Assembly: GCA_028281675.1 (NCBI GenBank)
Contig: JANQJL010000056.1
Location: 1 to 44,708, forward strand
Length of the DNA stretch: 44,708 nucleotides
Direction: 5' to 3'
From: Simkaniaceae bacterium
Lineage (GTDB): Bacteria; Chlamydiota; Chlamydiia; Chlamydiales; Simkaniaceae
This document shows positions 33,554 through 42,629 of this stretch, piece after piece (within the stretch, counting starts at the first letter, position 1; every line of letters begins with the position of its first letter). Under the pieces are notes generated by a model. That model did not search any database. It was given only the letters and a program-made list of their open reading frames with translations, and was not told the origin of the DNA. The translations under genes and the position numbers were made by a program.

Positions 33554-35428
33554 ATGAAGGAAAAGGTTGAAAAGCAGTCGAAGATCACCCAAATTGACAA
33601 GGGGTCGATGCAGCGTATCTTGGGGGTGGGGGACCTTTTTGCTGTTGGTTATGGGGATCTCGGTTCATCGATCTATTATGCACTAGGGATTACGGCGTTT
33701 TTTGCTCTTGGTGCTGCGCCAATCAGCTTAGCAATCGCTGGACTTGTTTTTGCCTGCACTGCCCTTTCTTATGCAGAGCTCTCTTCGACACTCAAGGGTG
33801 GAGGGGGATCGGCAAGTTTTGCCCGCCATGCTTTCAATGACCTGATCTCTTTTATTGCCGGATGGGGACTCCTCCTTGACTTTATCGTGACGATTGCGAT
33901 TTCTTCCTATTCGATAGCCCCTTATTTGGCATTTTTTGTTGGGGGGCTGAAGATCACCTCCGTGAAGATTGGGTTTACAGTTTGTGTCATTGCAATTCTC
34001 TTTGTGATTAACTATTTTGGAGCAAAGAATTCTACCCGCATGAGTTGGTTTTTAACGACCCTAACTTTATCAACGCAAGTCCTTATCGTCATAGTGGGAG
34101 CAATATGGTTTATCCATTTTCCAGATTTGTGGGAGCATCTAAAAATTGGGGTTAAAGGATCTTCATGGTCTCCCTCATGGCCCGATTTTTGGAAGGGGAC
34201 AGCGATGGCGATGGTAGCCTACACTGGCATTGAGTCGATGGCACAACTAAGTGGAGAAGCAAAGCATCCCGCCAAGACAGTTCCAAGGGCGATGATGTTT
34301 GCAATGGGGATGCTCCTTTTTGTCTATATTGGAATTGCGGTTGTTGCTCTTTCTGCGGTAACGCCCCAAGTGCTTAGTACCCAGTTTTTAGAAGATCCGA
34401 TTGCTGGAATTGTTTCAAAGCTTCCCTATGGTAGCCGTATACTAGGAGGATGGATTGGTCTCCTTGCTGGGATTATCCTCTTCGTGGCCGCTAATGCGGG
34501 CCTTATCGGTGCCTCTCGCCTCTCTTTTAACATGGGAGAGAACTATCAACTCCCTCGAGCAGTCTATCGGCTGCATAAAAAGCACAAAACCCCTTTTGTT
34601 TCCTTAGGGATATTTGCTGTCCTTGCAATGCTCATTGTGATTGCTTCGAGAGGAAAACTTACCTTCCTCGCTGACCTTTATAACTTTGGAGCGATGCTAG
34701 CCTTTTTTATGACCCATCTTTCCTTGATTATTCTCCGCATTAAAGAGCCCAATCGGAAACGTCCCTTTAAAGTCCCTTTTAACATCACGATTTGTAGCTA
34801 CTCCATTCCTATTACAGGGATACTTGGGGGGCTGGCAACGGCAGCAACATGGTGTCTTGTTGTCTGGACCAAACCTGATGGCCGCTACCTTGGTTTTACG
34901 TGGTTAATTTTAGGGCTAGCAATGTATTTTTACTACCGACGAAAACATGCGATTGCCCCTGCTGGTAAGGTGGAAATCGAAAAGATTAAGATTCCTGAGT
35001 TTCATGCGAAAAAATACAAACACCTTCTTGTTCCCACCCGTGGGGGGCGAGAAACGCAAACCGTTCAAATGGCTTGTGAAATGGCAAAAATTCATGGAGC
35101 TAATGTAACAGCTGTTCATGTGATTGAGGTCCCTTTTTCTCTCCCTTTAGAGACCCCTCTCTACCATCGAACTGTTGTGGCGGAATCGATTCTTAAAAAG
35201 GCTGAAGCGATTGGTCGTGAATTCAATGTCGTGATGGAACTCCGTATTGTTCATTCACGAACTGTTGAAGCTGCTATCCTTGAGCTCATTGAAAAAGAAA
35301 AATATGATCTTCTTGTTATGGGAACAGTTATTTCGAGTAGTGGCGGTTCAAAAGGGTATGGTTCCGTCGTTGAAAAAATCCTTAAAGAATCAAATTGTCC
35401 AATCTGGATCAGCTGCAGTTCGGTTTGA
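33554..35428 (+). CDS. APC-family amino acid permease with C-terminal universal-stress (USP) domain
   Basis: The 624-residue protein has about twelve helices of the amino acid-polyamine-cation type. The family opening GVGDLFAVGYGDLGSSIYYA carries the helix-1 Gly-rich break, and VAYTGIESMAQLSGEAKHPA corresponds to helix 6 with its E-x-x-x-x-x-x-E signature. A soluble USP-like domain follows (about 487-624; HLLVPTRGGRETQTVQMA and VMGTVISSSGGSKGYGSVVE, the ATP-binding G-x2-G-x9-G-[ST] type pattern). The fusion suggests transport gated by nucleotide or stress, by analogy to other permease-USP fusions. The substrate is not predictable. An alternative start 18 codons downstream has a better ribosome-binding site (AAGGGG). 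Confidence 0.9.
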   Translation: MKEKVEKQSKITQIDKGSMQRILGVGDLFAVGYGDLGSSIYYALGITAFFALGAAPISLAIAGLVFACTALSYAELSSTLKGGGGSASFARHAFNDLISFIAGWGLLLDFIVTIAISSYSIAPYLAFFVGGLKITSVKIGFTVCVIAILFVINYFGAKNSTRMSWFLTTLTLSTQVLIVIVGAIWFIHFPDLWEHLKIGVKGSSWSPSWPDFWKGTAMAMVAYTGIESMAQLSGEAKHPAKTVPRAMMFAMGMLLFVYIGIAVVALSAVTPQVLSTQFLEDPIAGIVSKLPYGSRILGGWIGLLAGIILFVAANAGLIGASRLSFNMGENYQLPRAVYRLHKKHKTPFVSLGIFAVLAMLIVIASRGKLTFLADLYNFGAMLAFFMTHLSLIILRIKEPNRKRPFKVPFNITICSYSIPITGILGGLATAATWCLVVWTKPDGRYLGFTWLILGLAMYFYYRRKHAIAPAGKVEIEKIKIPEFHAKKYKHLLVPTRGGRETQTVQMACEMAKIHGANVTAVHVIEVPFSLPLETPLYHRTVVAESILKKAEAIGREFNVVMELRIVHSRTVEAAILELIEKEKYDLLVMGTVISSSGGSKGYGSVVEKILKESNCPIWISCSSV

Positions 35429-35490
35429 AACTTTCCCTTGATAAAGTGAAGGATTTTTTCTACAATTTCCTTTTTCAAAAAGGAGATTTT

Positions 35491-37533
35491 ATGAAACCTA
35501 TTGCTCTATTTCTTTATGGATTACTTTTAACAACAACAACAGTCGCTGATGAAGGAATGTGGCCATTGAATTCCCTTCCTAAAGAAAAAATCCAGGAGAA
35601 CTATGGGACCTCTTTAGATGATGAGTGGATCGAACACGTTCAAAAGTCTTGCCTTAGAGTTAGCATAGGTGGATCAGCCTCTTTTGTTTCTCCTCATGGA
35701 CTTATCATGACCAATCACCATGTTGGTTCCAAAGCCATTTATGATTTATCGACTGGAGAGCAAAATTTAATGGAAAAAGGCTTTTATGCAGAGAGCTTAG
35801 ATAAAGAGCTTAAGTGTCCAAACCTCTATGTTGATCAGTTGGTGTCGATTCAAGATGTATCAGAAGAGATTGCGAGCCACCTTTCTCCAGAAATGACATT
35901 AAGCGAGAAAGAAAAAGCTAGGAAAGAAGCGATCGCCTCCATTAAGGAAAGAGCTCAAAAACAGTCGGGGCTTCAACCACAAATTGTCACCCTTTATAAA
36001 GGAGCTCGCTTCCATCTTTATCTCTATAAACGCTATTCTGATCTTCGACTTGTGATGTGTCCTGAAAAAGCAATCGCCTCCTTTGGGGGAGATGCCGAAA
36101 ATTTTGAATTTCCTAGATATTCACTAGATGTCACATTCTTCAGGGTTTATGAAAATGGTGAGCCTATTCACACAGATCACTACCTAAGATGGAGTCAGGG
36201 AGGGCCGAGGTTAGGGGAAGCCCTTTTTGTCTTCGGCCATCCTGGTGGAACAGATCGTATTTTAACTTCGAAGCATCTATCTTGCTACCGAGACTTAATT
36301 TATCCACTTTTCTTCCAATATGTTGAAGAAAGAATTGCCTTTTTTGAGGAATTTGGAGAAATAAGTGAAGAAAATAGACGTATTGCCTCTAAAGATAAAA
36401 ACTCCTTTAATAATAGCCTTAAGGTTTTCAAAGGACTCATAAAGGGGCTCGATGGAGAGACGGTTATTCCCAATAAGGAAATGGAGGAAGAAAAGCTTTT
36501 TCAAACGCTTTCAGTAGAAGAGCAAAAGCCTTGGGAAGCAATGGATCAATGCTTAGATGAAATGAAAACCTATTATACAGATTACTTTTTTCTTGAAGGA
36601 AGGGGTTCTAGATTTTCTAAAATGTACGGTTGGGCTAAACATTTAGTTCGGGTTGCGGAAGAGCAAACGAAGCCGAACGGCAAAAGATTTAAGGAATATA
36701 CGGATAGTGAGCTTCCAACGTTAGAGCTTGCTATTTTAACAACAGAGCCTGTCTATAGCAACTATGAAAAAGCACTTTTAATTGATGGCCTTAACCGTTT
36801 TAAAAGAAATCTAGGGGAAGACCATCCTGCAGTTAGAGCTGCTTTAGGAGAGAAATCGGTTGAAGACGTGGTAGAAGAGGTGATGAAAGGAACGGAGCTT
36901 GCTGATCTTGAATACCGCCAAAAACTCTATCAAAATGGAAAGGAGATTCAAAATAGCCAAGACCCTCTGATCAAACTAGTCAAAGCGATTGAGCCCTATG
37001 CTCGAAAGCTCCGCAATAAAATAGAAGATCATTATGAAGCGACCCAAAAAGATAGCTATGGAAAAATTACCCACCTCTTATTAGATAAGCATGGTGAGAG
37101 CCTCTATCCTGATGCGACATTTACCCTTCGCATGTCAATAGGATCGATGATTGGATACCAGGAAAAAAGTGGTTTTGTAAACCCTATAACAACTTTAGAT
37201 GGGATCTTCGCTCAGGCTGCAGCGAACAATCATCAAGCCCCCTATGCGCTGCCACCGAGCTGGCGAGAAAAAGAAAGCTCTCTTAATCCTAGCACCCCCT
37301 TCAACTTTGTATCGACAAACGACATCATTGGAGGAAACTCGGGAAGCCCTATTATCAATGCGGAGGGAGACGTTGTGGGTCTTATCTTCGATGGAAATGC
37401 TCACTCTTTTACTTGGGATTTTGCGTTTGATCAAGAGAAAGGAAGGGCTATAAGTGTCCACTCTGAAATTATCCGCCATGCTTTAAAGAATGTCTATCAT
37501 GCAGAGCCCCTTCTAAAAGAGATTGATGGTTAA
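35491..37533 (+). CDS. S46-family dipeptidyl-peptidase (DPP7-like), exported
   Basis: The 680-residue protein has a signal peptide (MKPIALFLYGLLLTTTTVADE) and the S46 chymotrypsin-like halves. FVSPHGLIMTNHHVGSKA carries the catalytic His (76 or 77) and GGNSGSPIINAEGDVVG the nucleophile Ser617. Eighteen residues later lies Gly635 in IFDGN; in known enzymes this S1-pocket position is Gly in DPP7 (hydrophobic P1) and Arg in DPP11 (acidic P1), so a DPP7-like preference is inferred. The start was placed at 35491, with AAGGAG just upstream, because the longer frame begins inside the permease gene. It would release dipeptides from proteins outside the inner membrane. Confidence 0.93.
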   Translation: MKPIALFLYGLLLTTTTVADEGMWPLNSLPKEKIQENYGTSLDDEWIEHVQKSCLRVSIGGSASFVSPHGLIMTNHHVGSKAIYDLSTGEQNLMEKGFYAESLDKELKCPNLYVDQLVSIQDVSEEIASHLSPEMTLSEKEKARKEAIASIKERAQKQSGLQPQIVTLYKGARFHLYLYKRYSDLRLVMCPEKAIASFGGDAENFEFPRYSLDVTFFRVYENGEPIHTDHYLRWSQGGPRLGEALFVFGHPGGTDRILTSKHLSCYRDLIYPLFFQYVEERIAFFEEFGEISEENRRIASKDKNSFNNSLKVFKGLIKGLDGETVIPNKEMEEEKLFQTLSVEEQKPWEAMDQCLDEMKTYYTDYFFLEGRGSRFSKMYGWAKHLVRVAEEQTKPNGKRFKEYTDSELPTLELAILTTEPVYSNYEKALLIDGLNRFKRNLGEDHPAVRAALGEKSVEDVVEEVMKGTELADLEYRQKLYQNGKEIQNSQDPLIKLVKAIEPYARKLRNKIEDHYEATQKDSYGKITHLLLDKHGESLYPDATFTLRMSIGSMIGYQEKSGFVNPITTLDGIFAQAAANNHQAPYALPPSWREKESSLNPSTPFNFVSTNDIIGGNSGSPIINAEGDVVGLIFDGNAHSFTWDFAFDQEKGRAISVHSEIIRHALKNVYHAEPLLKEIDG

Positions 37534-37557
37534 AACCCAAGTTCCAGATTTTGTGGG
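37534..37557 (+). repeat. 24-base repeat, copy 1 (second copy at 39715-39738)
   Basis: AACCCAAGTTCCAGATTTTG then TGGG recurs at 39715-39738 with a single difference (A to G). It follows the S46 stop. The gap to the next gene (37534-37703) otherwise holds no convincing CDS: two short hydrophobic frames are seen, neither with a ribosome-binding site. Confidence 0.6.
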
Positions 37558-37703
37558 AAAGGGGAGTCTACTTTTTAGCGATTGCCCCTGTTGTTTTAGA
37601 GGTCTGCGTTGCTTACTTGCTCTATTCTCCGAACACACAGGAAACTACGTTTGTTTTTTTCTTAGCGTTGTGTCATGATCACTCCAAAATTGCGGGCTAA
37701 GAA

Positions 37704-38279
37704 ATGTCAGAACTCCTATTCAACAAATTCAATGACCTTGTTAGTCAGAATCCCATTTTCTGGTTTTGTGCTCTTGTTGGTTCTGGGATGTTTCTCATCC
37801 AATTCGCATTGAACCTTTTTGTCGCGGATGGTCATCATCATGCAGATGATGGCGGCAATGAAATTGATTCAGGGAAGCTTAAGTGGTTATCAAAGCAAGC
37901 TATTACAGGATTCTTAATGATGTTTGGATGGACAGGGCTTGCTTGTATTAAAGAGTTCGAACTATCTAGAACTCTCTCTATTACTATTTCCTTAGCAGCA
38001 GGAATTATTACTACCTTCATTACCGGAGCTCTTTTTAGCGGGGCAAAAAAACTAGGTAGCTCCGGTAACGTTTTCAAAATCGAAGATGTTATTGGAAAAG
38101 AAGCAACCGTTTATCAGCGCATTCCAAAAAACGGTATTGGGAAAATTTCGGTTTCCTTCCACAATTTAAGCTATGAGATAGATGCAATATCACTTTCCAA
38201 TAAAGAACTGTCTTCATTCACTAAAGTTCAAGTCATAAAGAAATCTGACAACGGAACAGCTGTTGTCGTTCCAAAATAA
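37704..38279 (+). CDS. NfeD/YqiJ-like membrane protein, partner of flotillin
   Basis: The 191-residue protein has an N-terminal helix (FWFCALVGSGMFLIQFALNLF), a His-rich loop (DGHHHADDGG), two further helices (about 73-90 and 97-118) and a C-terminal OB-fold-like beta domain (about 125-190, IEDVIGKEATVYQRI then GKISVSF). This is the layout of NfeD-type partners that are encoded next to flotillins. The flotillin gene starts ten bases later, fitting a classic two-gene operon that acts in membrane organisation. The ribosome-binding site is weak. Confidence 0.85.
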   Translation: MSELLFNKFNDLVSQNPIFWFCALVGSGMFLIQFALNLFVADGHHHADDGGNEIDSGKLKWLSKQAITGFLMMFGWTGLACIKEFELSRTLSITISLAAGIITTFITGALFSGAKKLGSSGNVFKIEDVIGKEATVYQRIPKNGIGKISVSFHNLSYEIDAISLSNKELSSFTKVQVIKKSDNGTAVVVPK

Positions 38280-38289
38280 AGGTATATAT

Positions 38290-39642
38290 ATGAATATTAG
38301 TTATTTAAGTTTTGTTATCATAGGATTCCTTCTCTTTTTTTTCTCGATCATCATTTTTTTAGCTAAACTTTATCGAAGGTGTCCCTCCAATAAGGTTCTT
38401 GCCGTCTATGGCCGCTTAGGGGGAAGCAAAACCGTTCAATGTTATCATGGTGGAGGAACTTTTGTGTGGCCCTTAATTCAAGGGTGCGCATTTCTGGATT
38501 TGACTCCTCGTACAATCCATATTCCTTTAAAGGGGGCACTATCTCATCAGAATATTAGAGTGAACGTACCTAGCACTTTTACTGTGGCTGTAGGGATCAT
38601 TCCGGAAATTATGAATAATGCAGCCGTTCGTTTAATCGATTTGGATCATAAGGGAATTGAATTAATGGCTACCGAAATCATTATCGGTCAACTCCGTCTG
38701 ACTGTTGCCTCTCTTCGTATTGAAGAGATTAACCAAGATAGGGAGAGATTCCTCGAGTCCATTAAGAAAAATATTGAACCTGAGTTGCACAAAATTGGCT
38801 TAACTCTTCTAAATGTTAACATCACTGATATTACTGACGAGTCTGAGTACATTGAAAGCATTGGAAAAAAAGCTTCAGCAACAGCAGTTAATCAAGCCAA
38901 AGTAGATGTAGCTGAACAAGAAAAACAAGGGGACATTGGAAAAAGCTTAGCAGAAAAAGATCGCCGTGTTTCAGTTGCCTCATTCAATGCTGAAGCTGTA
39001 AGGGGAGAAAACAATTCGAAAGCAGAAATCGCTCTTACAAACGCTACTTTAGCAGAAAAAGAGGCTGAAGCAGCTCGTCGCAGCCAGGTTGCTAAGCAAC
39101 AGGCTGAAGCGGAAATCCAAAGAGCGCGAGCTCTAGCTCAGGCAGAGCTTTTGGAAGCTGATCAAGTTGTTCCCGAAGAAATTAATAAGAAAAAAATTCA
39201 GATCGAAGCAGAAGCAGAAGCTCAAAAAAAAGTCCTTATTGCTAGAGGGGAAGCGGAAGCAATTCTTGCCATTAAACAAGCTGAAGCCGAAGGGATTAAA
39301 AAACTTTTAGGTGCCAAGGCAATGGGATACAAAGAGCTTGTTGAAGCTTGTGATGACGACGCTAAAAGCGCATCTACTATGCTCTTAATCGAAAAATTAG
39401 AAGAAATTGTCAAACTTCAAACTGAAGCAATCAGAAATATCAAAATAGATAAAATCACTGTGTGGGATAGTGGTAATGGTGGAGATCCGACTAAAGGCTC
39501 TTCTACCTCTAATTTTATCAGCCAGTTTGTAAAATCTCTCCCAGCCCTACACGATGTGGCTTCTATGGCAGGATTAGATTTGCCACAATACCTTGGGAAA
39601 ATCACTACTGAATCCGTTGAAGAAGAGGTTGCTAAACTTTGA
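38290..39642 (+). CDS. Flotillin/SPFH-domain protein (YqiK-like)
   Basis: The 450-residue protein begins with a membrane helix (about 5-27, ISYLSFVIIGFLLFFF) followed by the SPFH/PHB domain (RCPSNKVLAVYGRLGG, then VKGALSHQNIRVNVPSTFTV-like strands). A long Ala/Glu-rich coiled coil follows (about 200-360, with repeats such as AEAEAQKKVLIARGEAEAI), then a short hydrophobic C-terminus. Flotillins scaffold ordered membrane regions. The start at 38290 is favoured over an in-frame ATG nine codons earlier that lies inside the NfeD gene. Confidence 0.93.
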   Translation: MNISYLSFVIIGFLLFFFSIIIFLAKLYRRCPSNKVLAVYGRLGGSKTVQCYHGGGTFVWPLIQGCAFLDLTPRTIHIPLKGALSHQNIRVNVPSTFTVAVGIIPEIMNNAAVRLIDLDHKGIELMATEIIIGQLRLTVASLRIEEINQDRERFLESIKKNIEPELHKIGLTLLNVNITDITDESEYIESIGKKASATAVNQAKVDVAEQEKQGDIGKSLAEKDRRVSVASFNAEAVRGENNSKAEIALTNATLAEKEAEAARRSQVAKQQAEAEIQRARALAQAELLEADQVVPEEINKKKIQIEAEAEAQKKVLIARGEAEAILAIKQAEAEGIKKLLGAKAMGYKELVEACDDDAKSASTMLLIEKLEEIVKLQTEAIRNIKIDKITVWDSGNGGDPTKGSSTSNFISQFVKSLPALHDVASMAGLDLPQYLGKITTESVEEEVAKL

Positions 39643-39714
39643 CGCATTCCCACAACTAAAGTCGCGAGATTCTCGGCTCAAGCAAAGGCCGTCTGCAAGC
39701 AGGTCTGAGGTTTT

Positions 39715-39738
39715 AACCCAAGTTCCAGGTTTTGTGGG
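39715..39738 (+). repeat. 24-base repeat, copy 2
   Basis: AACCCAAGTTCCAGGTTTTG then TGGG matches 37534-37557 at 23 of 24 positions. It lies between the flotillin stop and the convergent end of the Opp ATPase gene. The surrounding 110-base gap shows nothing else certain. Confidence 0.6.
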
Positions 39739-39751
39739 TGGGTTTCCGTTG

Positions 39752-40729
39752 TTATGGGATGAGGTGGCAGGCGGCTTGGTGCCCGGGAGAGATTTCTCGA
39801 ATATGAGGGCGCTTTTCGAAGCAAATTTTTTCGGCCATGGGGCAGCGAGTGCAGAAGACGCACCCTTTAGGGGGATTAATAGGACTGGGGACCTCTCCGG
39901 TAAGGAGGATCTGGGTTCTTTTTTTCTCAATCTGAGGATCGGGGATAGGAATAGCAGAAAGAAGTCCTTGTGTATAGGGATGAAGGGGATTTTCATAGAG
40001 ATCCTGGCTGGGGGCAAGTTCCATTAGGTGGCCAAGATACATTACAGCAACTCGTGTGGATAGGTATTTAACCATAGCAAGGTCGTGGGAAATAAATAGA
40101 TAAGTGAGCCCCATTTCTTCTTGGAGATACTTGAGCAAGTTCACAATTTGCGCTTGAATCGAAACATCAAGGGCAGCAATGGGTTCATCACAGACAATTA
40201 GGCGAGGGTTAAGAGCTAGAGCGCGGGCAATACCGATCCGTTGCCTTTGACCACCACTAAATTCATGGGGAAAACGGCTAGCATATCCAGAGCGAAGACC
40301 GACAAGCTCTAGAAGCTCTAGCACCCGCGTTTGGCGCTCAGAGGAATTAAGGACATTATGGATATTTAGCGGCTCGGCAATGATTTCTCCAGCCGTCATT
40401 CGGGGGTTAAGTGAGGCGTAAGGGTCTTGGAAAATATATTGCATGTCATGGCGGAGTGATTTGATTGCTTTTCCTTTATAGCTAAGGATACTTTCTCCTT
40501 TAAAAATGATATCACCACTGGTGGGTTCATAAAGGCGCATAAGGGCGCGCGCAAGGGCTGTTTTTCCGCAGCCACTTTCACCGACAAGGCCAAGGGTTTC
40601 TTGAGGGTAAACATCAAATGAAATATTATCGACAGCGCGGAGCGTTTTTCCTTTATAGGAAAAATACTTTCTCAGATTTTTAATCTGAATCAAGGGAGCC
40701 ACTTCCATGAGGTTCAAGGGTATTGGCAC
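39752..40729 (-). CDS. oppF: Oligopeptide/dipeptide ABC transporter ATP-binding protein (OppF/DppF type)
   Basis: The protein (325 residues from the GTG start) has Walker A GESGCGKTALARA, the signature motif FSGGQRQRIGIARAL, Walker B NPRLIVCDEPIAALD, and the C-terminal oligo_HPY region with clustered cysteines (GCVFCTRCP, EKICFE), which in some Dpp/Opp ATPases ligate an iron-sulfur cluster. It pairs with the OppD-type ATPase to power peptide uptake. The GTG start overlaps the oppD stop by 16 bases. An ATG seven codons later (MEVAPLIQIKNLRKYF) is an alternative. Confidence 0.95.
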   Translation of the reverse strand: MPIPLNLMEVAPLIQIKNLRKYFSYKGKTLRAVDNISFDVYPQETLGLVGESGCGKTALARALMRLYEPTSGDIIFKGESILSYKGKAIKSLRHDMQYIFQDPYASLNPRMTAGEIIAEPLNIHNVLNSSERQTRVLELLELVGLRSGYASRFPHEFSGGQRQRIGIARALALNPRLIVCDEPIAALDVSIQAQIVNLLKYLQEEMGLTYLFISHDLAMVKYLSTRVAVMYLGHLMELAPSQDLYENPLHPYTQGLLSAIPIPDPQIEKKRTQILLTGEVPSPINPPKGCVFCTRCPMAEKICFEKRPHIREISPGHQAACHLIP

Positions 40730-41727
40730 TTTTTTTCCTCCTGTCTTTTAACGCGGGGATCAAAGAGCGAGCAGGAAACATTATGACCTTCAGAGACTGA
40801 GTGACTTTGAGGCTTTCCATTATGGCAAATATGCATGGCATGGGGACACCTTGCAGCAAAAGCGCAACCTTTTATTTTCCTAGAGAGATCAGGGGGAGAC
40901 CCATGGATAGAATAGAGTTTTTGCTTTGATGAGAGATCGAGGCGGGGAATGGAGTTTAGGAGGCGGCGGGTATAGGGGTGTTTTGGTGACTTGAAAAGTT
41001 TATCGACAGGAGCACTTTCAACGATTTCTCCAGCATACATTACAATAACACGGTCGCAAAATCCTGAGACGATACTAAAGTCATGAGTGATCAGGATAAT
41101 ACTCATCCCTTCTTTTTCCTTAATCTCTCTTAAAAGGCCAAGAATCTGTGCTTGAATGGTAACATCAAGAGCAGTTGTTGGTTCATCGGCGATGAGGATG
41201 TTGGGAGAAGAAATCATTGCAATAGCAATCATCACCCTTTGCCTCATTCCACCACTGAGCTCATGAGGATATTGTTTGAGACGTTGGGCAGCTTCGGAAA
41301 GGCCCACTTGTTTTAGTAGGTCAAGAGCGTGCCCTTCCATCTCTTCTTTGGTTGCTCTAGGATGGTGGAGAGCATATCCTTCGATGATTTGATCCCCGAT
41401 CCGCATGGTGGGATTAAGAGAGGTCATAGGATCTTGAAAGATCATTCCAATCTCTTTTCCCCGTATTTTTCGTAGCTCCCTTTCACTCTTGAGAAGGAGG
41501 TCCTCTCCTCGATAGATAATAGACCCTGTATCAATGCTGGCAGAGTTAGAAGGGAGTAGTTTCGTTAAACTGCGTGCCATCACTGATTTTCCACATCCAG
41601 ATTCTCCAACAATGCCGAGGGTTTCCCCAGCTTTTAGTTGAAAACTTACCCCACGAACAGCAATGATTTTTTTTGAGAGAGAAGAAAATGAGGTTTGGAG
41701 ATCTTCCACTTCGAGCAAATTTTTCAT
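40714..41727 (-). CDS. oppD: Oligopeptide/dipeptide ABC transporter ATP-binding protein (OppD/DppD type)
   Basis: The 337-residue protein carries Walker A GESGCGKSVMARSL, Q-loop GMIFQDPMTSLNPTM, the signature LSGGMRQRVMIAIAM, Walker B NILIADEPTTALD and the switch His in LITHDFSIVSGF. The C-terminal oligo_HPY cysteine cluster GCAFAARCPHAMHIC is present. Its ATG overlaps the oppC stop. It is the first of the two ATPases of the operon. Confidence 0.95.
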   Translation of the reverse strand: MKNLLEVEDLQTSFSSLSKKIIAVRGVSFQLKAGETLGIVGESGCGKSVMARSLTKLLPSNSASIDTGSIIYRGEDLLLKSERELRKIRGKEIGMIFQDPMTSLNPTMRIGDQIIEGYALHHPRATKEEMEGHALDLLKQVGLSEAAQRLKQYPHELSGGMRQRVMIAIAMISSPNILIADEPTTALDVTIQAQILGLLREIKEKEGMSIILITHDFSIVSGFCDRVIVMYAGEIVESAPVDKLFKSPKHPYTRRLLNSIPRLDLSSKQKLYSIHGSPPDLSRKIKGCAFAARCPHAMHICHNGKPQSHSVSEGHNVSCSLFDPRVKRQEEKKCQYP

Positions 41728-42629
41728 CTTCGAAGCCTCGGGTCAAAAGCATCTCGGATTCCATCTCCGAGAAGGTTTAAGGAAAACATTGTTATACTAA
41801 TAAAAAAAGCGGGAAAGAAGAGGCGCCATGGATAGTAGCGAAGAGCAGAGAGTCCATCGCTAGCCATTGTTCCCCAGCTTGCGATAGGAGCTTGGACACC
41901 CAGCCCTAAAAAGCTTAAAAATGCTTCAGTAAATATCGCTGTTGGAATCGTGAGTGTCATAGTTGTTATGATAGACCCAATAGTGTTAGGAATAAGATGA
42001 CGAAAAAGGATACGCCGCCGATTTGCTCCTAACATATAAGCAGCAATAACAAAATCATTCTGTTTGATCTGAAGGATTTGTCCCCGCACAATGCGGGCCA
42101 TGTTGATCCATCCCGTGATGGCTAGAGCTGCAATAATTGTTCCCACTCCAGGTTTCATAATGACCATAAGGAGAATGACAATGAGGAGGTTGGGAAGGGA
42201 ATAGAGGATATCAGCAAAGCGCATCATGAGCTCTTCTACTTTGCCACCAACAAGGCCTGCAAAAGCTCCATATAGAACCCCAATTGCCATATCGATCACA
42301 GCTGCAGCAATCCCTACAAAGAGTGAAATCCTCGCCCCCCACCAGATTCGAGTAAAAAGATCCCGTCCAAGCTCATCCGTTCCAAACCAAAATCTTTGGC
42401 AGGGAAATGTATTTTTAAGGGCAAGATGGGTTTCATAATAGGTATGACCACTAATAAAAGGGATAATGATTGCAGCTATAATCAAGATGGTCAAAACAAG
42501 TAAGCCAAAAAAAGCAGGACGGTTTGAACGAAGACGGATCCAAGCATCTTGCCAATAAGAACTCCCTCTTTCAGGGATGGTTTCTGCTAAGGGAGGGGCT
42601 TCATCTATGAGAGTACCTGCTGCCTTCAT
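41724..42629 (-). CDS. oppC: Oligopeptide/dipeptide ABC transporter permease (OppC/DppC type)
   Basis: The 301-residue protein has an N-terminal cytoplasmic lead, a first helix (FFGLLVLTILIIAAII), a periplasmic loop with FGTDELGRDLFTRIWWGAR (the OppC N-terminal signature) and the ABC-permease core. The EAA loop carries GANRRRILFRHLIPN, which couples to the ATPase. Six helices are predicted. ATGA overlaps join it to oppB and oppD. Confidence 0.95.
   Translation of the reverse strand: MKAAGTLIDEAPPLAETIPERGSSYWQDAWIRLRSNRPAFFGLLVLTILIIAAIIIPFISGHTYYETHLALKNTFPCQRFWFGTDELGRDLFTRIWWGARISLFVGIAAAVIDMAIGVLYGAFAGLVGGKVEELMMRFADILYSLPNLLIVILLMVIMKPGVGTIIAALAITGWINMARIVRGQILQIKQNDFVIAAYMLGANRRRILFRHLIPNTIGSIITTMTLTIPTAIFTEAFLSFLGLGVQAPIASWGTMASDGLSALRYYPWRLFFPAFFISITMFSLNLLGDGIRDAFDPRLRR

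Noticed and set aside
37525-37690. Short hydrophobic frames between the S46 and NfeD genes (50 and about 50 codons)
   Set aside because: Neither has a ribosome-binding site and the two compete in different frames; a gene relic is possible but cannot be supported.
39574-40027. Overlapping frames on both strands around the flotillin/oppF gap
   Set aside because: The frames fall mostly within oppF or flotillin coding sequence and read as low-quality shadows.
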